Shown here in pieces: positions 6,297-16,250 of a DNA stretch of 64,000 nt; position 1 is the first letter of the stretch; each line of letters opens with the position of its first letter. The notes beneath the pieces are model-generated. The model was given only the letters and a program-made list of their open reading frames with translations, made no database searches and was not told the DNA's origin. Both the position numbers and the translations under genes were made by a program. The stretch is from Phytohabitans aurantiacus. Its GTDB lineage: Bacteria; Actinomycetota; Actinomycetes; Mycobacteriales; Micromonosporaceae. The stretch is taken from contig NZ_BSDI01000033.1 of NCBI RefSeq assembly GCF_027923225.1, positions 1-64,000 of the forward strand, given 5' to 3'.

Positions 6297-8975
6297 TATG
6301 GCTTGCGGACCGAGCAGCGGCACGAACCGCTGGGCATGGGAGAGTCGCGCCCGCGGCTGTCCTGGCGGCTGGAGTCCGAGCGGCGCGGGGCGGCGCAGAG
6401 CGCCTACCGGATCACCGCGGCCGAACGCGAGGCCGACCTGGACGACCCGGCGCGGCTCGTGTGGGACAGCGGCCGGTGCGAGGGCGGCGACGGGATCGGC
6501 GTGCCCTGGAACGGCCAGCCACTGCGCTCGGCGACCCGGTACCACTGGCGGGTCGAGGTGTGGGACGAGACCGGGGCGCCGGCCGGCCAGGCACAGACCT
6601 GGTTCGAGACCGGGCTGACGCACCGCGAGGACTGGGCCGCCGTGTGGGTGGGACGCGATCCGCTCGCGGAACCGCCCGTCGACCCGCCGGGGGCGGATTC
6701 GGGCCCGTTCGGGTTGCCGCCGCTGTACCTGCGCCGGGCGTTCCGCCTGCCCCACCGGCCGGTACGCGCCCGGCTGTACGCCACGGCCCGCGGCGTGTAC
6801 GAGCCGCGGCTGAACGGCGCCCGGGTCGGCGACCTGGAGCTGGCGCCCGGCTGGACCGAGTACCACCACCGGCTGCAGTACCAGGCGTACGACGTCACCG
6901 ACCACCTGCGCGAGGGCTCGAACGTGCTCGCCGCGATCGTCGCGGACGGCTGGTGGCGCGGACACGTCGGCTTCGACGGCGGCCGCCCCGCGCGGCACTA
7001 CGGCGACGAGCCGGCGTTCCTGGCCCAACTGGTGATCGACTACCCCGACGGCTCCCGCCAGGTCGTCGCCACCGACGCGGACTGGCGCGAGCGGCCGGGC
7101 GCGATCCGCTCCGCCGACCTGCTGATGGGCCAGTACGTCGACGCCCGCGAGCACGTTGCCGGCTGGGACGCTCCCGGCGGGGGTGACGGGTTCCGCCCGG
7201 TCGCGGTGCTGGACAGCGACCCGGGCCCGCTGGTCGCCGAACCCGACGACCCGATCCGCGTCACCCGCGACGTCGCCCCCGCCGACATCCGCCAGAAGGC
7301 ACCGGGCCGCTTCGTCGTCGACTTCGGACAGAACCTCGTCGGCCGCGTCCGGCTCGCCGTCCGCGGCGCGGAAGCGGGGCGCCGGATCGTGCTGCGGCAC
7401 GCGGAGATGCTCGCCGACGGCGAACTGTACGTCGACAACCTGCGCCGCGCCGCGGCCACCGACGTGTACGTCGCGGGTGGCGGTGACAGCGAGGTGTTCG
7501 AGCCGCGCTTCACCTTCCACGGCTTCCGGTACGTCGAGATCGCCAACCACCCGGGTGTGCTGTCCACATCGGACGTCACCGCGCGGGTACTGCACAACGA
7601 CACCCCCTGGACCGGCCACTTCGAGTGCTCCGACGCGATGGTCAACCAGCTGCACTCGAACATCACCTGGGGGCAGCGGGGCAACTTCCTCGCCGTTCCC
7701 ACCGACTGTCCACAGCGCGACGAGCGGCTGGGCTGGCTCGCCGACGCGCAGATCTTCGCACCGACCGCGAGCCGCAACGCCGACGTGTCCGCCTTCTTCG
7801 CCCGCTGGATGAAGGACGTGCTGGAAGGGCAGGACGCCGGCGGCGCGTTCCGCGACGTCGCGCCGCTCATCTCGATGTACCGCGAGGCCGCTCCGGCGTG
7901 GGGTGACGCCGGGGTAATCATCCCGTGGCACCTGTGGCGCGCCTACGGGGACCGGCGCGTGCTGGAGCGCTGCTTCGACGCCATGCTCGCCTGGGTCCGG
8001 CACATCCGGCGGCACAACCCCGACCTGCTGTGGCGGCACCGCACCGGCAACTCGTACGGCGACTGGCTGCAGGTCGACGTGACCACGCCGCGAGACGTGC
8101 TGTCGACGGCGTACTTCGCGCGCAGCACCGAACTGGCCGCGCGGGCCGCCGAGGTCTTGGGCCGGTCCACCGAGGTCGGTGAGCTGCGGGCGCTGCACGA
8201 CGCGATCCGCGCGGCGTTCATCGGGGCGTACGTGCGCGAGGACGGCACGGTCGAAGGCGGCACGCAGACGGCGTACCTGCTGGCGCTCGGGTTCGGGCTC
8301 GTGCCGGACGAGCTGGTGCCGGCCGCCGTGGGGCATCTGGCCGCCGACATCGAGAAGCGGGACCACCGGCTCACCACCGGGTTCGTGGGCGTGGCGCTGC
8401 TGTGTCCGGTACTGGCCGACCACGGCCGCGCCGACCTCGCGTACGCCCTGCTGCACCAGGACCGGTACCCGTCGTGGGGGTACTCGATCCGGCACGGCGC
8501 CACGACCATCTGGGAGCGCTGGGACGGCTGGACCGAGCACGCCGGGTTCCAGTCGCCCGCCATGAACTCGTTCAACCACTACAGCCTCGGCAGCGTCGGC
8601 GACTGGCTGTACGGCCGCGTCGCCGGCATCGACCAGACGCCCGGATCGGTGGCGTACCGCGAGCTGCTGCTGCGGCCCCTGCCCGGCGGCCGGCTCACCT
8701 GGGCGCGCGCCGAGCAGCACACCGTACGGGGGCGGGTGGCCTGCGGATGGTCACTCGCCGACGGCCGGATCACCGTGACCGTGACGGTGCCACCCGGCAG
8801 TACCGCACTACTGGAGATCCCCACCACCGATCCCGACAGCGTCCGCGAAGGCGGCGCACCGGTCGCGGGCCGGCCCGGGGTTCTCGGCGTGGAGGCGTCC
8901 GCCGCGGGGGTGACCCTGCGGCTGGCGTCCGGCCAATACACCGTCAGCGCCGATTTCACCTTCCAGGAGACATGA
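6288..8975 (+). CDS. Cytoplasmic alpha-L-rhamnosidase, GH78
   Basis: An 895-residue GH78 enzyme that hydrolyses terminal alpha-L-rhamnose from glycosides. It has no signal peptide, so it should act inside the cell on imported rhamnosides. It shows N-terminal beta domains (residues about 1-400, with SPRLSWRLES-like family features), then an (alpha/alpha)6 catalytic domain. The GH78 acidic motif TDCPQRDERLGWLAD sits at residues 472-486, and TTIWERWDGW further on holds the second catalytic carboxylate region. The start follows a duplicated GGAGGG. The stop overlaps the next ATG (ATGA). It lies between the CUT1 permeases and their binding protein. Confidence 0.95.
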   Translation: MTPYGLRTEQRHEPLGMGESRPRLSWRLESERRGAAQSAYRITAAEREADLDDPARLVWDSGRCEGGDGIGVPWNGQPLRSATRYHWRVEVWDETGAPAGQAQTWFETGLTHREDWAAVWVGRDPLAEPPVDPPGADSGPFGLPPLYLRRAFRLPHRPVRARLYATARGVYEPRLNGARVGDLELAPGWTEYHHRLQYQAYDVTDHLREGSNVLAAIVADGWWRGHVGFDGGRPARHYGDEPAFLAQLVIDYPDGSRQVVATDADWRERPGAIRSADLLMGQYVDAREHVAGWDAPGGGDGFRPVAVLDSDPGPLVAEPDDPIRVTRDVAPADIRQKAPGRFVVDFGQNLVGRVRLAVRGAEAGRRIVLRHAEMLADGELYVDNLRRAAATDVYVAGGGDSEVFEPRFTFHGFRYVEIANHPGVLSTSDVTARVLHNDTPWTGHFECSDAMVNQLHSNITWGQRGNFLAVPTDCPQRDERLGWLADAQIFAPTASRNADVSAFFARWMKDVLEGQDAGGAFRDVAPLISMYREAAPAWGDAGVIIPWHLWRAYGDRRVLERCFDAMLAWVRHIRRHNPDLLWRHRTGNSYGDWLQVDVTTPRDVLSTAYFARSTELAARAAEVLGRSTEVGELRALHDAIRAAFIGAYVREDGTVEGGTQTAYLLALGFGLVPDELVPAAVGHLAADIEKRDHRLTTGFVGVALLCPVLADHGRADLAYALLHQDRYPSWGYSIRHGATTIWERWDGWTEHAGFQSPAMNSFNHYSLGSVGDWLYGRVAGIDQTPGSVAYRELLLRPLPGGRLTWARAEQHTVRGRVACGWSLADGRITVTVTVPPGSTALLEIPTTDPDSVREGGAPVAGRPGVLGVEASAAGVTLRLASGQYTVSADFTFQET

Positions 8976-10246
8976 TGAACACACGTAGATTTCCGGTCCT
9001 GCTGGCCGTGACGGCCGCGGCGACCGCCGTCACGACGCTGGCGGCTTGTAGCGGCGGCACCAACGCCGGCTCGGACTCCGACTCCAAGACGCTGACTGTC
9101 GCCTCAGTCGACCAGGGGTCCCTTGAAGACGTGGTGAAGGCGTTCGAGGCGGCCAACCCGGGCGTCAAGGTCAACTTCACGACCGGCGGCGCTGACCAGT
9201 ACACGCAGCAGATCCGCACGCAGTTGCCGGCCGGTACCGCGCCGGACGTGTTCACGGTCTGGCCGGGCAACGGCAACGCCGCCACCACGTACGTGCTGGC
9301 CAAGGCCGGCTACCTGCTCGACCTGTCGAGCCAGCCGTGGGCCTCCAAGTACCCGGCCACGCTGAAGAACCTCGCACAGTACGAGGGGAAGACGTACACC
9401 GGGATCTTCGGGCAGAACGGCATCGGCGCCATCTACAACGACCAGGCGATGCAGAAGGCCGGCCTGAACGCGCCGGGTACCTGGACCGAGCTGCTGGCCT
9501 TCTGCAAGGCCGCCGCCGCCAAGGGCACCCCGGCCTTCGCCCTGGGTATCCAGGACCTCTGGGTCACCCAGATCGTCCTGTTCGCGCTGGTGGCCACCGT
9601 CGTCTACGGCGAGGACAAGGACTTCGACACCAAGATGCAGGCGGGCCAGGCCACCTTCGCGGCGTCGCCGTGGACCACGGCGATGGCCAAGTACCAGGAG
9701 ATGAACACGGCCGGCTGCTTCCAGAAGAACCCGCTGGGCACCAGCTACGAGGCCAGCCAGGACCTCGCCGCCAGCGGCAAGACCCTCGGGATCATCCAGG
9801 GCAACTGGGTCGTCGCGCTGCTCAAGGGCAAGAACGCGGCCGGCACCTTCTCGCTGAAGGCGCTGCCGGCCACCGACGACCCGGCGAAGTTCGTCATGCC
9901 CGCCGCGGCCGGCGCCGGCTACGCGGTCAACGCCAAGGCCAAGAACAAGGAGCTGGCCATCAAGTTCGTCGACTACGTGATGTCGCCGGAAGGCATGACC
10001 GTGTTCAACAAGAAGCAGGGCAGCCTTCCGGCCCTGCCCGACACCGGCTACGCGGGCGACCCGGCCTTCGCCGAGGTCCAGAAGTACATCAGCGAGAACC
10101 GCAGCGTGCCGTTCATGGACCAGCTGTGGCCGAACCCGAAGGTCCAGCAGACCATGCTCACCGGCCTGCAGGAGATCTTCAGTGGACAGTCCACTCCGGA
10201 CAAGGTCCTCACCGCCATGGACACCGACTACAAGGCAGGTAGCTAG
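8972..10246 (+). CDS. CUT1 extracellular sugar-binding lipoprotein
   Basis: A 424-residue solute-binding protein of the MalE/family-1 type. The signal peptide ends in a lipobox (LAAC, after TAAATAVTTLA), so the protein should be anchored on the outer face of the membrane. The mature part has the typical SBP order: VVKAFEAANPGVKV early, and a C-terminal half with YVMSPEGMTVFNKKQGSLP. ATG 8972 overlaps the rhamnosidase stop; ATG 8975 is an in-frame alternative. It delivers ligand to the permeases at 4533 and 5426. A strong hairpin follows the gene. Confidence 0.94.
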   Translation: MMNTRRFPVLLAVTAAATAVTTLAACSGGTNAGSDSDSKTLTVASVDQGSLEDVVKAFEAANPGVKVNFTTGGADQYTQQIRTQLPAGTAPDVFTVWPGNGNAATTYVLAKAGYLLDLSSQPWASKYPATLKNLAQYEGKTYTGIFGQNGIGAIYNDQAMQKAGLNAPGTWTELLAFCKAAAAKGTPAFALGIQDLWVTQIVLFALVATVVYGEDKDFDTKMQAGQATFAASPWTTAMAKYQEMNTAGCFQKNPLGTSYEASQDLAASGKTLGIIQGNWVVALLKGKNAAGTFSLKALPATDDPAKFVMPAAAGAGYAVNAKAKNKELAIKFVDYVMSPEGMTVFNKKQGSLPALPDTGYAGDPAFAEVQKYISENRSVPFMDQLWPNPKVQQTMLTGLQEIFSGQSTPDKVLTAMDTDYKAGS

Positions 10247-10254
10247 GCCCCGTC

Positions 10255-10287
10255 GGGCCCCGCTGGCGGCGAGCGTCGGCGGGGCCC
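10255..10287 (+). terminator. GC hairpin after the binding protein
   Basis: A perfect 9-bp stem GGGCCCCGC / GCGGGGCCC with a 15-nt loop, without a U tract, 8 bp after the stop codon. It may protect the abundant binding-protein mRNA 3' end or attenuate transcription into the next rhamnosidase gene. Confidence 0.6.
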
Positions 10288-10309
10288 GCTCCCGAGAACG
10301 GAGGGCACA

Positions 10310-13300
10310 GTGTCAGGAATCAAGCTCCGCCGGCGTGCGCTGGCGGGCATGGGAGTGTGCATGACCCTGCTCGCGTCGCAGGCCCTGAACGCCACGCCGG
10401 CCGCCGCGCACGGCGACCGGCCCGCGGTCGAGGTCGTCAACCTCACGGTCGACGGCAGGCACGGCGATCAACTCGGTATCGACAACACCGCACCCACGTT
10501 CGGCTGGCAGTTCGTCCACACTCGACAGGGCGCCGGCGACCGGCAGACCGCGTACCAGATCCGGGCCTGGTCCACGTCGGGCCTGCTGTGGGACTCCGGC
10601 AAGGTGCGCTCGGCCGTGCAGACCGGCATCCGGTACGCCGGCAAGGCGCTCGACTCCCGCGAGCGCGTCACGTGGCGGGTGCGGATCTGGGACGCCGACC
10701 GGCGCCCGTCCGACTGGAGCGAACCGTCCACATGGGAGATGGGCCTGCTCGACCAGAGCGACTGGGGATCGGCGCGCTGGATCGAGTACCCGGGCCGCAC
10801 CGAGGCCCAGCCCATGCCCATCTTCGCCCGCCAGTTCGGCGTCGACCGGCACCGGAGCGTCAGCGGCGCCCGCCTCTACCTGTCCGGCGTCGGCCTGCAC
10901 AAGCCCACGCTCAACGGGCGCACCCTGACCGACGAGGTGCTCGCCCCCGGCAACTCCAACTACCAGCTCTCCAGCGAGTACCGCGCCTACGACGTCACCG
11001 ATCAGCTGCGCAAGGGCGGCAACACCCTCGGCGTCCAGCTTGGCAACGGCCCGGCCTACGTGCGCCGCAGCGTCACCAACCCCGCCACCGGCCGCACCGC
11101 GCCGTACTCGTGGTGGCAGAGCCAGCTCAAGGGCGGCGGCACGCTGACCGCCGACGCCGAGGCCGGCGCCACCACCGTCACGCTCGACAGCGTCACCGGG
11201 TACCACGTCGGTGGCACCATCAACGTGGACACCGGCAACGGCGGCGACAGCCTCGAATCCCGCGTCATCACCGCGATCGGCACCGCCGACATCTCGTTCA
11301 CCCCGGGACTGGACAAGCCGCACGCCGCCGGCGCGCTCGTGACCGGATCGGGCAACAACATCGCAGCCAGCGATCCCAGCGCGGGCGCCGCCGTCAGCCC
11401 ACGCTTCATCGCGCGGCTGGAGATCTCGTACGCGCACGGCGCCACCGACGTCATCGTCAGCGACCGCCGCTGGCGGGCCGCGCTCGGGCCGCTGGTGACC
11501 GACGCCTGGTACTCCGGCGCGGACTACGACGCCCGCCGCGAGCAGCCCGGCTGGGACCGGCCCGGCTCGGACCTGTCCGCCACCGCGACCCGCCGTGACG
11601 GCACCGCGACCGGTTGGATCGACGCCGGCATCGCCCCACCACCGAACCTCGCCACCAGGCTCGTGGCCCGTGCCGCCGAACCGGTGAAGGTCGTCGAGAC
11701 GTTCACGCCGGTGTCGATGACGAATCCGGCACCCGGCACCTGGGTCTTCGACTTCGGGCAGAACATCGTCGGCTGGCCGCGGCTGCGGCTGGCCGCCGGC
11801 GTGCCGGCCGGAACCACCATCCGCATGTCGCCGGCCGAGTCGCTGGCCGCCGACGGCACCGTCGACCAGGCGTCGCTGATGGGCGGCGGCGGCAGCCGGG
11901 GGCGCGACCTGTTCAACACGTACACCACCGCCGGGCTGCCCGGCGGCGAGAGCTGGCACCCGGACTTCAACTACTTCGGCATGCAGTGGATCCAGGTCAC
12001 CGGCCTGCCCGAGGGATACGTGCCCGCAAAGGACACCGTCACCGGACTGCGGCTGCAAGCCGACACACCGGTGGCCGGCGAGGTGACGACCTCCAACGCG
12101 CGGATCAACCGCATCCACAAGATGGCCCGCTACTCCTTCGCCAGCAACACCATGTCGGTGCTCACCGACTGTCCCGGCCGGGAGAAGCTGTCGTACCCGG
12201 CGGACTACACCATGCCGATGGGCGCCATCCACCGCAACCACCAGCTCGACGCGTACCTGCGCACCACCATGCGCCACCTCGTCGAGGGGCAGTCCGTCGC
12301 GGACACGCCGATGTTCGGCAACGTGGCGCTCAAGACACCCGTCTACGACTGGGGCTACACCGGCCGCTTCGGCGACGAAATCAACTGGGGCAACGGGATC
12401 ATTCTCGTGCCCGCCATCCTGTACGAGCTCTACGGCGACACCCAGACCATGGCCCGGTACTACGACCGGATGGTCGCGTTCGCCGACTACATCGCGCGCG
12501 AGAAGGCCGGCACCGGCGCCGACGCGCACATCGTCGACGCCGCCCTGGCCGACTGGATCTCCGCCGAGCAGACCTCTGGCCGGATCACCGGCACGTGGGG
12601 CTACTACGTGATGATCACCAAGCTCGCCATGATGGCGGAGCTGACCGGTCATTCAGCCGACGCTGTTCACTATCAGGCTCTAGCCGGGGAGATCAAGACG
12701 GCGTTCAACGCGCACTTCTACAACACCACGCTGCGCCGGTACACCGCCACCGGGAACGGCGGCACCGCTGGCGCCACCCAGGGGGCGCAGGCGCTGGCCC
12801 TGGACGCCGGGCTGGTGCCGGACGGCGAACGCGCGGCGGTGCAGGACGCGCTCGTCGAGCTGGTATACGCGTTCCACCCCAACGGCGACGGGCCGCACTT
12901 CAGCCCCGGCACGATCGGCATGGCGGCGACCGTCCGGTCGCTGGCGGCCGCCGGGCGCGACGACCTTCTGTGGGAGCTGCTGCAGGAGGACGACCTGCCC
13001 AGCTACGGCTACTTCATGGCGCCCACCGTCGCCAACCCGGGCGGGATGACGACCATCGGGGAGAACTGGAACCGCGGCGCGTCGAAGAACCACATGATCC
13101 TGGCCCAGATCGAGGAGTGGTTCCACACTGGACTGGTGGGCATCCGCGAGGCGCCCGGCTCGGTCGCGTACCGGCAACTGGTCTTCCAGCCGAAGGTCGT
13201 CGGCGACCTGACGTTCGTCAAGGGCAGCTACCGCACGCCGGCTGGCCTGGCCCGCTCGGAGTGGAGCAAGCACGACCGCCGGTTCCGCATGACGGTCACG

Positions 13301-13474
13301 GTGCCGACCAACACCAGCGCCGAGGTGTGGGTGCCCACTCGTGGCGGCCACGTCGTCGACCGGCCGCACCGGGCCACGTTCGTGCGCATCGACGGTGACT
13401 ACGCCGTCTACCGCGTCGGGTCGGGCACCTACACCTTCACCACCTCCACATCCATCTCGAAATCCATGACATGA
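10310..13474 (+). CDS. Secreted alpha-L-rhamnosidase, GH78
   Basis: A 1054-residue exported GH78 enzyme. Residues 1-34 form a signal peptide (KLRRRALAGMG, hydrophobic core, cleavage after AAAHG or nearby). Beta domains follow, then the (alpha/alpha)6 domain with the acidic motif TDCPGREKLSYPAD at 619-632 and ENWNRG later. Residues about 272-362 are an extra beta-rich insert, absent from the shorter cytoplasmic paralogue at 6288. The GTG start follows GGAGGG. It probably trims rhamnose from extracellular polymers or flavonoid glycosides. Its stop overlaps the GH1 start (ATGA). Confidence 0.94.
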   Translation: MSGIKLRRRALAGMGVCMTLLASQALNATPAAAHGDRPAVEVVNLTVDGRHGDQLGIDNTAPTFGWQFVHTRQGAGDRQTAYQIRAWSTSGLLWDSGKVRSAVQTGIRYAGKALDSRERVTWRVRIWDADRRPSDWSEPSTWEMGLLDQSDWGSARWIEYPGRTEAQPMPIFARQFGVDRHRSVSGARLYLSGVGLHKPTLNGRTLTDEVLAPGNSNYQLSSEYRAYDVTDQLRKGGNTLGVQLGNGPAYVRRSVTNPATGRTAPYSWWQSQLKGGGTLTADAEAGATTVTLDSVTGYHVGGTINVDTGNGGDSLESRVITAIGTADISFTPGLDKPHAAGALVTGSGNNIAASDPSAGAAVSPRFIARLEISYAHGATDVIVSDRRWRAALGPLVTDAWYSGADYDARREQPGWDRPGSDLSATATRRDGTATGWIDAGIAPPPNLATRLVARAAEPVKVVETFTPVSMTNPAPGTWVFDFGQNIVGWPRLRLAAGVPAGTTIRMSPAESLAADGTVDQASLMGGGGSRGRDLFNTYTTAGLPGGESWHPDFNYFGMQWIQVTGLPEGYVPAKDTVTGLRLQADTPVAGEVTTSNARINRIHKMARYSFASNTMSVLTDCPGREKLSYPADYTMPMGAIHRNHQLDAYLRTTMRHLVEGQSVADTPMFGNVALKTPVYDWGYTGRFGDEINWGNGIILVPAILYELYGDTQTMARYYDRMVAFADYIAREKAGTGADAHIVDAALADWISAEQTSGRITGTWGYYVMITKLAMMAELTGHSADAVHYQALAGEIKTAFNAHFYNTTLRRYTATGNGGTAGATQGAQALALDAGLVPDGERAAVQDALVELVYAFHPNGDGPHFSPGTIGMAATVRSLAAAGRDDLLWELLQEDDLPSYGYFMAPTVANPGGMTTIGENWNRGASKNHMILAQIEEWFHTGLVGIREAPGSVAYRQLVFQPKVVGDLTFVKGSYRTPAGLARSEWSKHDRRFRMTVTVPTNTSAEVWVPTRGGHVVDRPHRATFVRIDGDYAVYRVGSGTYTFTTSTSISKSMT

Positions 13475-14682
13475 ACCAAGCCGACTTTCCGGCCGCCTTC
13501 CTCTGGGGGGCGGCCACGTCGGCCCACCAGGTCGAGGGCGGAAACGTCAACAGCGACTGGTGGGACTTCGAGCACCGGCCGGACACGGCGGCGCGCGAGT
13601 CGTCCGGCGACGCGATCGACCACTTCCACCGGTACGCCGACGACTTCGCGCTGCTGAGGTCCATGGGCCACAACGCGCACCGGCTGTCGGTGGAGTGGGC
13701 CCGCATCGAGCCGGCGCGGGGAGAGTTCAGCCGGGCGGCCATCGCGCACTACCGGCGGGTGCTGACCGCGCTCGCCGGGGCGGGCATGACCGCTTTCGTT
13801 ACCCTGCACCACTTCACGCTGCCGCGCTGGTTCGCCGCGGCCGGTGGCTGGCTCGCCCCGGACGCCGTCGAGGCGTTCGCCCGGTACTGCCGCCGCGTCG
13901 CCGCCGAACTCGGCGACCTGATGCCGTACGTGTGCACCGTCAACGAACCGCAGATGGTGGCTCTGCACGGCTACCTGGAGGGGTACCACCCGCCCGGAAT
14001 CACCAACCCCACGTTGTGGAAGCGCGCCGGACAGGTACTGCTGGAAGCCCACCACGGCGCCGTCCGCGCGGTCCGGGACGCGTCCCCGCGGTCCCGCGTC
14101 GGCCTCGCCGTGAACCTGCCGCTGCTCGCCCCCGCCCGCAACGACGACGCCTGCTGGTCCTTCCACCGGCTCATGCGGCATGAGATCGTCGACCGATACC
14201 TCGACGGCCTCACCGGGCCCGACCGCGGCGACTGGCTCGGCGTGCAGTACTACCGCAAGCAGTGGGTGGATCCCGCCTCGCCCACGTTCTTCGCCGATCC
14301 GCCCGAAGGCTTCCGGCGCACCCAGATGGGGTGGGCCGTTTACCCGGACGGGTTGCGCCAGGTGCTGCACCGGGCCGCCGAGACCGGCCTGCCGCTCTAC
14401 GTGACCGAAAACGGCATCGCCACCGAAGACGACACCGAACGCGTCGAGTACCTGCGCACGCACGTCGCCGCCGTCGCGCGGGCGATCGCCGAGGGCGTCG
14501 ACGTGCGGGGCTATCTGCACTGGTCGGCGTTCGACAACTTCGAGTGGAGTGAGGGGTACCGCCCGAAGTTCGGCCTGATCGCCGTCGAGTCCGACTTCAC
14601 CCGGGTACCCAAGCCGAGCGCGGGGATATTCACCAAGATCGCGATGACCGGCACTCTTGACCAAGTGAAGGGGAGTGTTTAG
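13471..14682 (+). CDS. Glycoside hydrolase family 1 beta-glycosidase
   Basis: A 403-residue (beta/alpha)8 enzyme of GH1. The acid/base Glu is E159 in TVNEP and the nucleophile is E313 in VTENG; the N-terminus FLWGAATSAHQVEG is the GH1 signature. It is shorter than typical GH1 proteins (about 440-480 residues), so some loops are reduced. It has no signal peptide and is probably cytoplasmic. Coupled to the secreted rhamnosidase by ATGA overlap, it would cleave the beta-glucoside left after rhamnose removal, as in rutinose-type glycosides; that pairing is inference. Confidence 0.93.
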   Translation: MNQADFPAAFLWGAATSAHQVEGGNVNSDWWDFEHRPDTAARESSGDAIDHFHRYADDFALLRSMGHNAHRLSVEWARIEPARGEFSRAAIAHYRRVLTALAGAGMTAFVTLHHFTLPRWFAAAGGWLAPDAVEAFARYCRRVAAELGDLMPYVCTVNEPQMVALHGYLEGYHPPGITNPTLWKRAGQVLLEAHHGAVRAVRDASPRSRVGLAVNLPLLAPARNDDACWSFHRLMRHEIVDRYLDGLTGPDRGDWLGVQYYRKQWVDPASPTFFADPPEGFRRTQMGWAVYPDGLRQVLHRAAETGLPLYVTENGIATEDDTERVEYLRTHVAAVARAIAEGVDVRGYLHWSAFDNFEWSEGYRPKFGLIAVESDFTRVPKPSAGIFTKIAMTGTLDQVKGSV

Positions 14683-14700
14683 CGTTTTACCCACGAGGTC

Positions 14701-14716
14701 GATGAATCGTTTCATC
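14701..14716. promoter_or_regulatory. LacI-type operator before the CUT2 operon
   Basis: GATGAATCGTTTCATC has perfect 6-bp arms around a TCGT centre, 16 bp upstream of the ATPase start. It resembles GATGAAACGTTCCAAG at 4501 before the CUT1 operon, suggesting joint control by the LacI protein at 3274-4311. Confidence 0.65.
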
Positions 14717-14732
14717 TCCGCTTGGAGGCCGC

Positions 14733-16250
14733 ATGCCCGAGCAGACCACGACCGATACGCCAGCGCTCACCCTCGCCGGCGCGCGTAAGTCCTTCGGCGC
14801 CGTGCACGCCCTTGTCGACGGGCGGCTGGAGCTGCGCGCCGGCGAGGTGCACGGCCTCGTGGGTGAGAACGGGGCGGGCAAGTCGACGCTGGTGAAGGTC
14901 CTCGCGGGCGTACACGCGCCGGACGAGGGTGAGCTGACCCTCGGCGGGCGGCCCGCGGTGCTGGGTGGGCCGGCCGACGCACGCGCGGCCGGGATCGCGG
15001 TGATCTACCAGGAGCCGACGCTGTTTCCCGACCTGTCGGTCGCCGAGAACATCTTCATGGGTCGGCAGCCGCTGCGGAGCCTGCGGCGCATCGACACCGC
15101 GGCGATGCGCAGGCGCACCCGGGAGCTGTTCGCGCAGCTGGGCGTACAGCTGGATCCCGACCGCCCGGCGCGCGGCCTGTCCATCGCGGACCAGCAGCTG
15201 GTCGAGATCGCCAAAGCGCTGTCTTTCGACGCCCGCGTCCTGGTCATGGACGAGCCGACCGCCGCGCTGTCCGGAGTGGAGGTCGAGCGGCTGTTCGCCG
15301 TCGTGCGCTCGCTGCGCGAGTCCGGCGCCGCGATCCTGTTCATCTCGCACCGGTTCGACGAGGTGTTCGCGCTCTGCGACCGGATCACCGTCATGCGGGA
15401 CGGGCGGTGGGTCTCCACCGATCCGGTCGGGCAGCTGACCGTCGGCCAGGTGGTGCGCCGCATGGTCGGGCGGGAGGTCTCCGCGCTGTACCCCAAGCAG
15501 GACACCCAGGTCGGTGACGTGGTGTTGAGTGTGCGGGGGCTGACCCGGGCCGGGGTGTTCGACGCGGTCAGCTTCGACGTGCGGGGCGGGGAGATCGTCG
15601 CCCTGGCGGGGCTGGTCGGCGCCGGTCGCAGCGAGGTGGTGCGCGCGGTGTTCGGCGTCGACAGGTACGACACGGGCGAGATCCTGGTCGGCGGGCGGCG
15701 ACTGCCGCGCGGCCGGCCCGCCGCGGCGATGGCGGCGGGTGTGGCGCTCGTGCCGGAAGACCGCCGCCAGCAGGGCCTGGTCATGGAGCTGCCCATCGAG
15801 CGAAACGTCACCCTCACCCGCCGGTGGTCGCTGTCGCGGCTCGGGCTGCTCGGGCCCCGCGCGGAGCGTGAAGACGCGCACCGGTGGACGCGGCTGCTGC
15901 AGGTCAAGGTCGGCCACCTGTCCGACCCGGTGTCCACATTGTCCGGTGGCAACCAGCAGAAGGTCGTACTGGCCAAGTGGCTGTCCACCGGCCCGAAGGT
16001 GCTGATCGTCGACGAGCCGACCCGCGGCATCGACGTGGGCACGAAGGCGGAGGTGCACCGGCTGATGTCGCAGCTGGCCGGCGAGGGCGTCGCGGTGCTG
16101 ATGGTCTCCAGCGAACTGCCCGAGGTGCTGGGCATGGCCGACCGGGTGCTGGTCATGCACGAGGGCCGCCTGGTCGAGGAGATCGCCCGGGAGCGGGCCG
16201 ACGAGGAGTCGGTGATGCTGGCCGCCACCGGTCAGGCGGGCCGGCCGTGA
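14733..16250 (+). CDS. CUT2 sugar ABC transporter ATPase (RbsA/RhaT type)
   Basis: A 505-residue double ATPase. The first domain has Walker [10 protein letters not shown], a diverged signature LSIADQQ and Walker B VLVMDEPT. The second domain keeps the signature LSGGNQQ and [12 protein letters not shown], but its Walker A region is degenerate (GLVGAGRSE), as is normal for CUT2 proteins. The ATG follows GGAGG. It powers the two permeases that follow and starts a four-gene operon in ATPase-permease-permease-binding protein order, the order of rhamnose (and AI-2) importers. Rhamnose is favoured by the GH78 genes upstream. Confidence 0.93.
   Translation: MPEQTTTDTPALTLAGARKSFGAVHALVDGRLELRAGEVHGLVGENGAGKSTLVKVLAGVHAPDEGELTLGGRPAVLGGPADARAAGIAVIYQEPTLFPDLSVAENIFMGRQPLRSLRRIDTAAMRRRTRELFAQLGVQLDPDRPARGLSIADQQLVEIAKALSFDARVLVMDEPTAALSGVEVERLFAVVRSLRESGAAILFISHRFDEVFALCDRITVMRDGRWVSTDPVGQLTVGQVVRRMVGREVSALYPKQDTQVGDVVLSVRGLTRAGVFDAVSFDVRGGEIVALAGLVGAGRSEVVRAVFGVDRYDTGEILVGGRRLPRGRPAAAMAAGVALVPEDRRQQGLVMELPIERNVTLTRRWSLSRLGLLGPRAEREDAHRWTRLLQVKVGHLSDPVSTLSGGNQQKVVLAKWLSTGPKVLIVDEPTRGIDVGTKAEVHRLMSQLAGEGVAVLMVSSELPEVLGMADRVLVMHEGRLVEEIARERADEESVMLAATGQAGRP

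Noticed and set aside
6237..8720. An 827-residue minus-strand frame opposite the GH78 gene
   Set aside because: No recognisable motif, composition typical of antisense shadow, and the plus strand clearly encodes a rhamnosidase.
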